Positions 6,259 to 8,177 of a DNA stretch of 8,177 nt are shown here, in pieces; positions within the stretch are counted from its first letter, which is position 1; every line of letters begins with the position of its first letter. Origin of the DNA: Hyphomicrobiales bacterium (GTDB lineage: Bacteria > Pseudomonadota > Alphaproteobacteria > Rhizobiales > Aestuariivirgaceae); assembly GCA_014380505.1 (NCBI GenBank), contig JACMJT010000682.1:1-8177 (forward strand). The letters run 5' to 3'. The notes under the pieces were generated by a model that worked only from the letters and a program-made list of their open reading frames with translations, had not been told where the DNA came from and searched no databases. The position numbers and the translations under genes are program-made.

Positions 6259-6991
6259 TCGCATTCTCGTTCTCGGTGGCACCGGCGAAGCGCGCGAAGT
6301 GGCGCAGGCGCTGGTCGATGACGGTTTTCATATCGTGACGTCGCTGGCCGGAGTGACCGCATCTCCGCATTTGCCGGTTGGTGAGGTGCGCCGTGGCGGT
6401 TTTGGCGGCGAGGCCGGGCTTAAGAACTATATCAAGAGGGAAAATATCAGCGCCATTGTGGATGCGACCCATCCTTATGCCGCGCAGATATCGCGCCATG
6501 CTCAGGGTGCGGCGCGAACAGCCGGTGTTCCCTATTTAAGGCTGGAACGCCCGCCGTGGCGTGCGGGACCTTCCGATAGCTGGACTGAAGTCGCGACTGT
6601 TGCGGATGCTGTGGCCGCGCTGCCTTCGGGCGCTCGCCCGTTCGTCACCATAGGCCGTAAGGAAATCGCCGCGTTTTTTGCCAGGGCCGATCTCGACGGT
6701 GTAGCGCGCATGATCGAGGCCCCCGGCGTTGCCGTGCCACCGGGCTGGACGCTCATTCAGGCGCGCCCGCCGTTCGATGTAAAACGCGAAGCCTCATTGC
6801 TTGAGTCTCATCGCATTACGCATGTCGTGGCCAAGAATTCCGGGGGCGAACTGACCTACGCCAAGCTTGTTGCGGCGCGTGAAAGAAAGATTCCTGTCGT
6901 GCTGGTGGCGCGCCCCGGAAAGCCGATGGCGCCAACGGTTTCGACGGTCAAGGCCCTGATCCCGGCGCTGCGCGGAATGCTTTCTCCTTGA
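6248..6991 (+). CDS. cobK: Precorrin-6A reductase (CobK/CbiJ family)
   Basis: CobK reduces the macrocycle of precorrin-6A to precorrin-6B with NADPH, the step directly after the C1 methylation catalysed by the neighbouring gene product. The 247-residue product shows the family N-terminal LVLGGTGEAREVA (7-19), IVDATHPYAAQISRHA (70-85), LRLERPPW (97-104), TIGRKEIAAFF (134-144) and the C-terminal VVAKNSGGELTYAKLVAARERKIPVVLVARP (193-223). The ATG at 6248 lies inside the last codons of cbiD (11-nt overlap). An in-frame TTG at 6242 has AAGG eight bases upstream and would add only Met-Ala, so the exact start is uncertain. CobK and CbiJ cannot be separated by motifs alone; I use cobK because the surrounding genes otherwise resemble the aerobic set. 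Confidence 0.95.
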   Translation: MRTDRILVLGGTGEAREVAQALVDDGFHIVTSLAGVTASPHLPVGEVRRGGFGGEAGLKNYIKRENISAIVDATHPYAAQISRHAQGAARTAGVPYLRLERPPWRAGPSDSWTEVATVADAVAALPSGARPFVTIGRKEIAAFFARADLDGVARMIEAPGVAVPPGWTLIQARPPFDVKREASLLESHRITHVVAKNSGGELTYAKLVAARERKIPVVLVARPGKPMAPTVSTVKALIPALRGMLSP

Positions 6992-6993
6992 CC

Positions 6994-7015
6994 GGCAAGC
7001 CGTTTCCGGCTTGTC
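6994..7015 (+). terminator. Hairpin just after cobK, candidate terminator or mRNA 3' end
   Basis: CAAGCCG (6996-7002) pairs with CGGCTTG (7007-7013) around a TTTC loop. The stem extends by a G-U and a G-C pair to nine pairs (6994-7015). It starts three bases after the cobK stop. No T-tract follows, so it is not a textbook intrinsic terminator. It may mark a processed or Rho-dependent 3' end of cbiD-cobK. Confidence 0.4.
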
Positions 7016-7024
7016 TACGGCGGA

Positions 7025-7051
7025 GGGGTGGCCTGAAAAGAGAACCACCCC
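7025..7051 (+). other. GC-rich inverted repeat in the cobK-aapJ gap
   Basis: GGGGTGG (7025-7031) and CCACCCC (7045-7051) are perfect inverted repeats around a 13-base A-rich loop. No T-run follows. It could be part of an aapJ leader RNA, a second 3' structure after cobK, or a protein-binding site; the sequence does not say which. Confidence 0.35.
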
Positions 7052-7099
7052 CAGGGAGCGAACCAACGTAATCAGCGGGCAGCATATTGGGAGCAATCG

Positions 7100-7156
7100 A
7101 TGTGCGCCGGGCGACAACCCAAGCGTCTTCGCCTCTCCATTAGCGGTCCCGCATAG
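7100..7156 (+). CDS. Possible 18-residue leader peptide upstream of aapJ
   Basis: A short frame encodes MCAGRQPKRLRLSISGPA and ends at TAG 7154-7156, eighteen bases before the aapJ ATG. GGGAG (7089-7093) sits six bases ahead of its ATG, as good a ribosome site as those of the annotated genes nearby. Four of 18 residues are Arg or Lys. If translated, it could couple or attenuate expression of the amino-acid-binding protein. An 18-codon frame can arise by chance, and I cannot check conservation. Confidence 0.35.
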   Translation: MCAGRQPKRLRLSISGPA

Positions 7157-7161
7157 GTGAG

Positions 7162-7166
7162 AAGGA
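7162..7166 (+). promoter_or_regulatory. aapJ ribosome binding site
   Basis: AAGGA lies eight bases before the ATG at 7175, a strong, well-spaced Shine-Dalgarno site that fixes the aapJ start. No clear promoter hexamers are visible in the 183-bp gap. Confidence 0.7.
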
Positions 7167-7174
7167 AAAGAGTA

Positions 7175-8177
7175 ATGAAACGCAAAGTTCTTTCATGGGT
7201 TCTCGGCGCCGCCGTGAGCGCCTTAGCTGCTTCGGCCGCATCGGCCTTGACCCTCGATGACGTCAAGGCCAAGGGCTTCGTCCAATGCGGTGTGAACCCC
7301 AGTCTTATCGGTTTCGGTTTTCCGGATGAACAAAACAACTGGACCGGCATGGACGTGGATTTTTGCCGCGCCGTTGCCGCTGCCATCTTCAATGATCCCA
7401 CGAAAGTGAAGTTCACGCCGCTTTCCGCCAAGGAGCGCTTCACCGCGCTGCAGTCGGGCGAGATCGATATCCTGTCGCGCAATACAACCTGGTCCATGAG
7501 CCGCGATACCTCGCTTGGCCTCAAGTTCGCCGGTGTCATGTATTACGATGGCGCGGGCTTCATGGTGCGAAGCTCAATGAACGTGGATTCCGCCCTCAAG
7601 CTTTCCGGGGCCGCCGTATGCGTGCAGACCGGCACAACGACGGAACTCAACCTCGCCGATTATTTCAAGGCGAACAAGATGGAATACAAGGTCGTTGCCT
7701 TCGAGAAGGAAGAAGAAGTCATCGGCTCCTATGAGGATGGGCGCTGCGATGCCTATATCACCGACCAGTCCGGCGTTTATGCCCAGCGCCTGAAGCTCGC
7801 CAAGCCGGACGATCATATCGTTCTGCCGGAGATTATTTCCAAGGAACCCTTGGGCCCGGTGGTACGCCAGGGCGACGATGCCTGGTTCAACGTGGTGAAG
7901 TGGACCTATTACGCATTGCTCAATGCAGAAGAACTTGGCATCACCCAAGCCAATGTCGAGGAAATGAAGGGATCGGCCAATCCGGAAATTAAACGCGTTC
8001 TCGGTGTACCCAACGCCGATGGCACCGCCGCGGGGTTTGGCACCGGCATCGGCGTCAGTGAGGATTGGGTTGCACAGATCGTGAAGGGTGTGGGCAACTA
8101 CGGTGAAATCTTCGAGCGCAACGTGGGCGCCAGCACACCGCTCAAGATTGCGCGCGGGGTTAATGCCTTGTGGAGCC
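7175..8177 (+). CDS. aapJ: General L-amino-acid ABC transporter, periplasmic substrate-binding protein (3' end outside window)
   Basis: AapJ captures a broad range of L-amino acids in the periplasm and delivers them to the AapQ/AapM permease and AapP ATPase. The 334 visible codons begin with a typical signal peptide: MKRK, a hydrophobic stretch, and an ASA site with likely cleavage after Ala24. Family stretches follow: VKAKGFVQCGVN (30-41), DVDFCRAVAAAIF (60-72), AKERFTALQSGEIDILSRNTTW (85-106), VQTGTTTELNLADYF, GRCDAYITDQSG, EIISKEPLGPVVRQGDD and GVGNYGEIFERNVG, ending in ARGVNALWS. The closest remembered relative is rhizobial AapJ at about 340 residues, so only some ten residues are missing. 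Conserved cysteines (38, 64, and those in the AVCVQTG and GRCDAY segments) are all present. aapQ, aapM and aapP would be expected just downstream. The gene is separated from cobK by 183 bp and is probably independently regulated. Confidence 0.95.
   Translation, partial: MKRKVLSWVLGAAVSALAASAASALTLDDVKAKGFVQCGVNPSLIGFGFPDEQNNWTGMDVDFCRAVAAAIFNDPTKVKFTPLSAKERFTALQSGEIDILSRNTTWSMSRDTSLGLKFAGVMYYDGAGFMVRSSMNVDSALKLSGAAVCVQTGTTTELNLADYFKANKMEYKVVAFEKEEEVIGSYEDGRCDAYITDQSGVYAQRLKLAKPDDHIVLPEIISKEPLGPVVRQGDDAWFNVVKWTYYALLNAEELGITQANVEEMKGSANPEIKRVLGVPNADGTAAGFGTGIGVSEDWVAQIVKGVGNYGEIFERNVGASTPLKIARGVNALWS

Overview
The window is part of a cobalamin (vitamin B12) biosynthesis locus. At its right-hand edge sits an unrelated gene for a periplasmic amino-acid-binding protein. 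GC is high (I estimate about 60%). The gene set and the AapJ-type binding protein closely resemble what I know from Hyphomicrobiales/Rhizobiales, so an alphaproteobacterium is the best guess; the genus cannot be told from this window.

Layout, left to right. Positions 1-135 hold the last 44 codons of an unidentified plus-strand gene. It overlaps by four bases the start of cobP (132-695, +), the bifunctional cobinamide kinase/guanylyltransferase. cobP converges on, and overlaps by 68 bp, a minus-strand block that in transcription order reads cobA (5189-4320), cobB (4327-3050), cobQ (3053-1593) and cbiB/cobD (1593-628). Every junction in this block overlaps (8, 4 and 1 nt), so it is almost certainly one translationally coupled operon. 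Divergent from cobA, with only 22 bp between the chosen start codons, is a plus-strand pair, cbiD (5212-6258) and cobK (6248-6991), overlapping by 11 nt. After a 183-bp gap with two hairpins and a possible 18-codon leader ORF, aapJ begins at 7175 and runs off the window.

How the genes work together. CobA makes precorrin-2 from uroporphyrinogen III. CbiD (C1 methylation) and CobK (macrocycle reduction) act in the middle of corrin-ring assembly. CobB amidates the a and c side chains and CobQ the b, d, e and g side chains. CbiB attaches the aminopropanol arm, and CobP phosphorylates and GMP-activates cobinamide for nucleotide-loop assembly. Steps not encoded here (CobI/G/J/M/L/H, cobaltochelatase, adenosyltransferase, CobC, CobS/V, CobT/U) must be outside the window. 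aapJ belongs to a general L-amino-acid ABC transporter and has no evident link to B12.

I see no undescribed system, mobile element, CRISPR array, rRNA/tRNA or cobalamin riboswitch. The points most worth a second look are the dual CATG start zone between cobA and cbiD, the Ala that replaces the usual Asp in the CobA SAM-site loop, the basic CobP tail encoded exactly opposite the CbiB C-terminus, and the small leader ORF ahead of aapJ.
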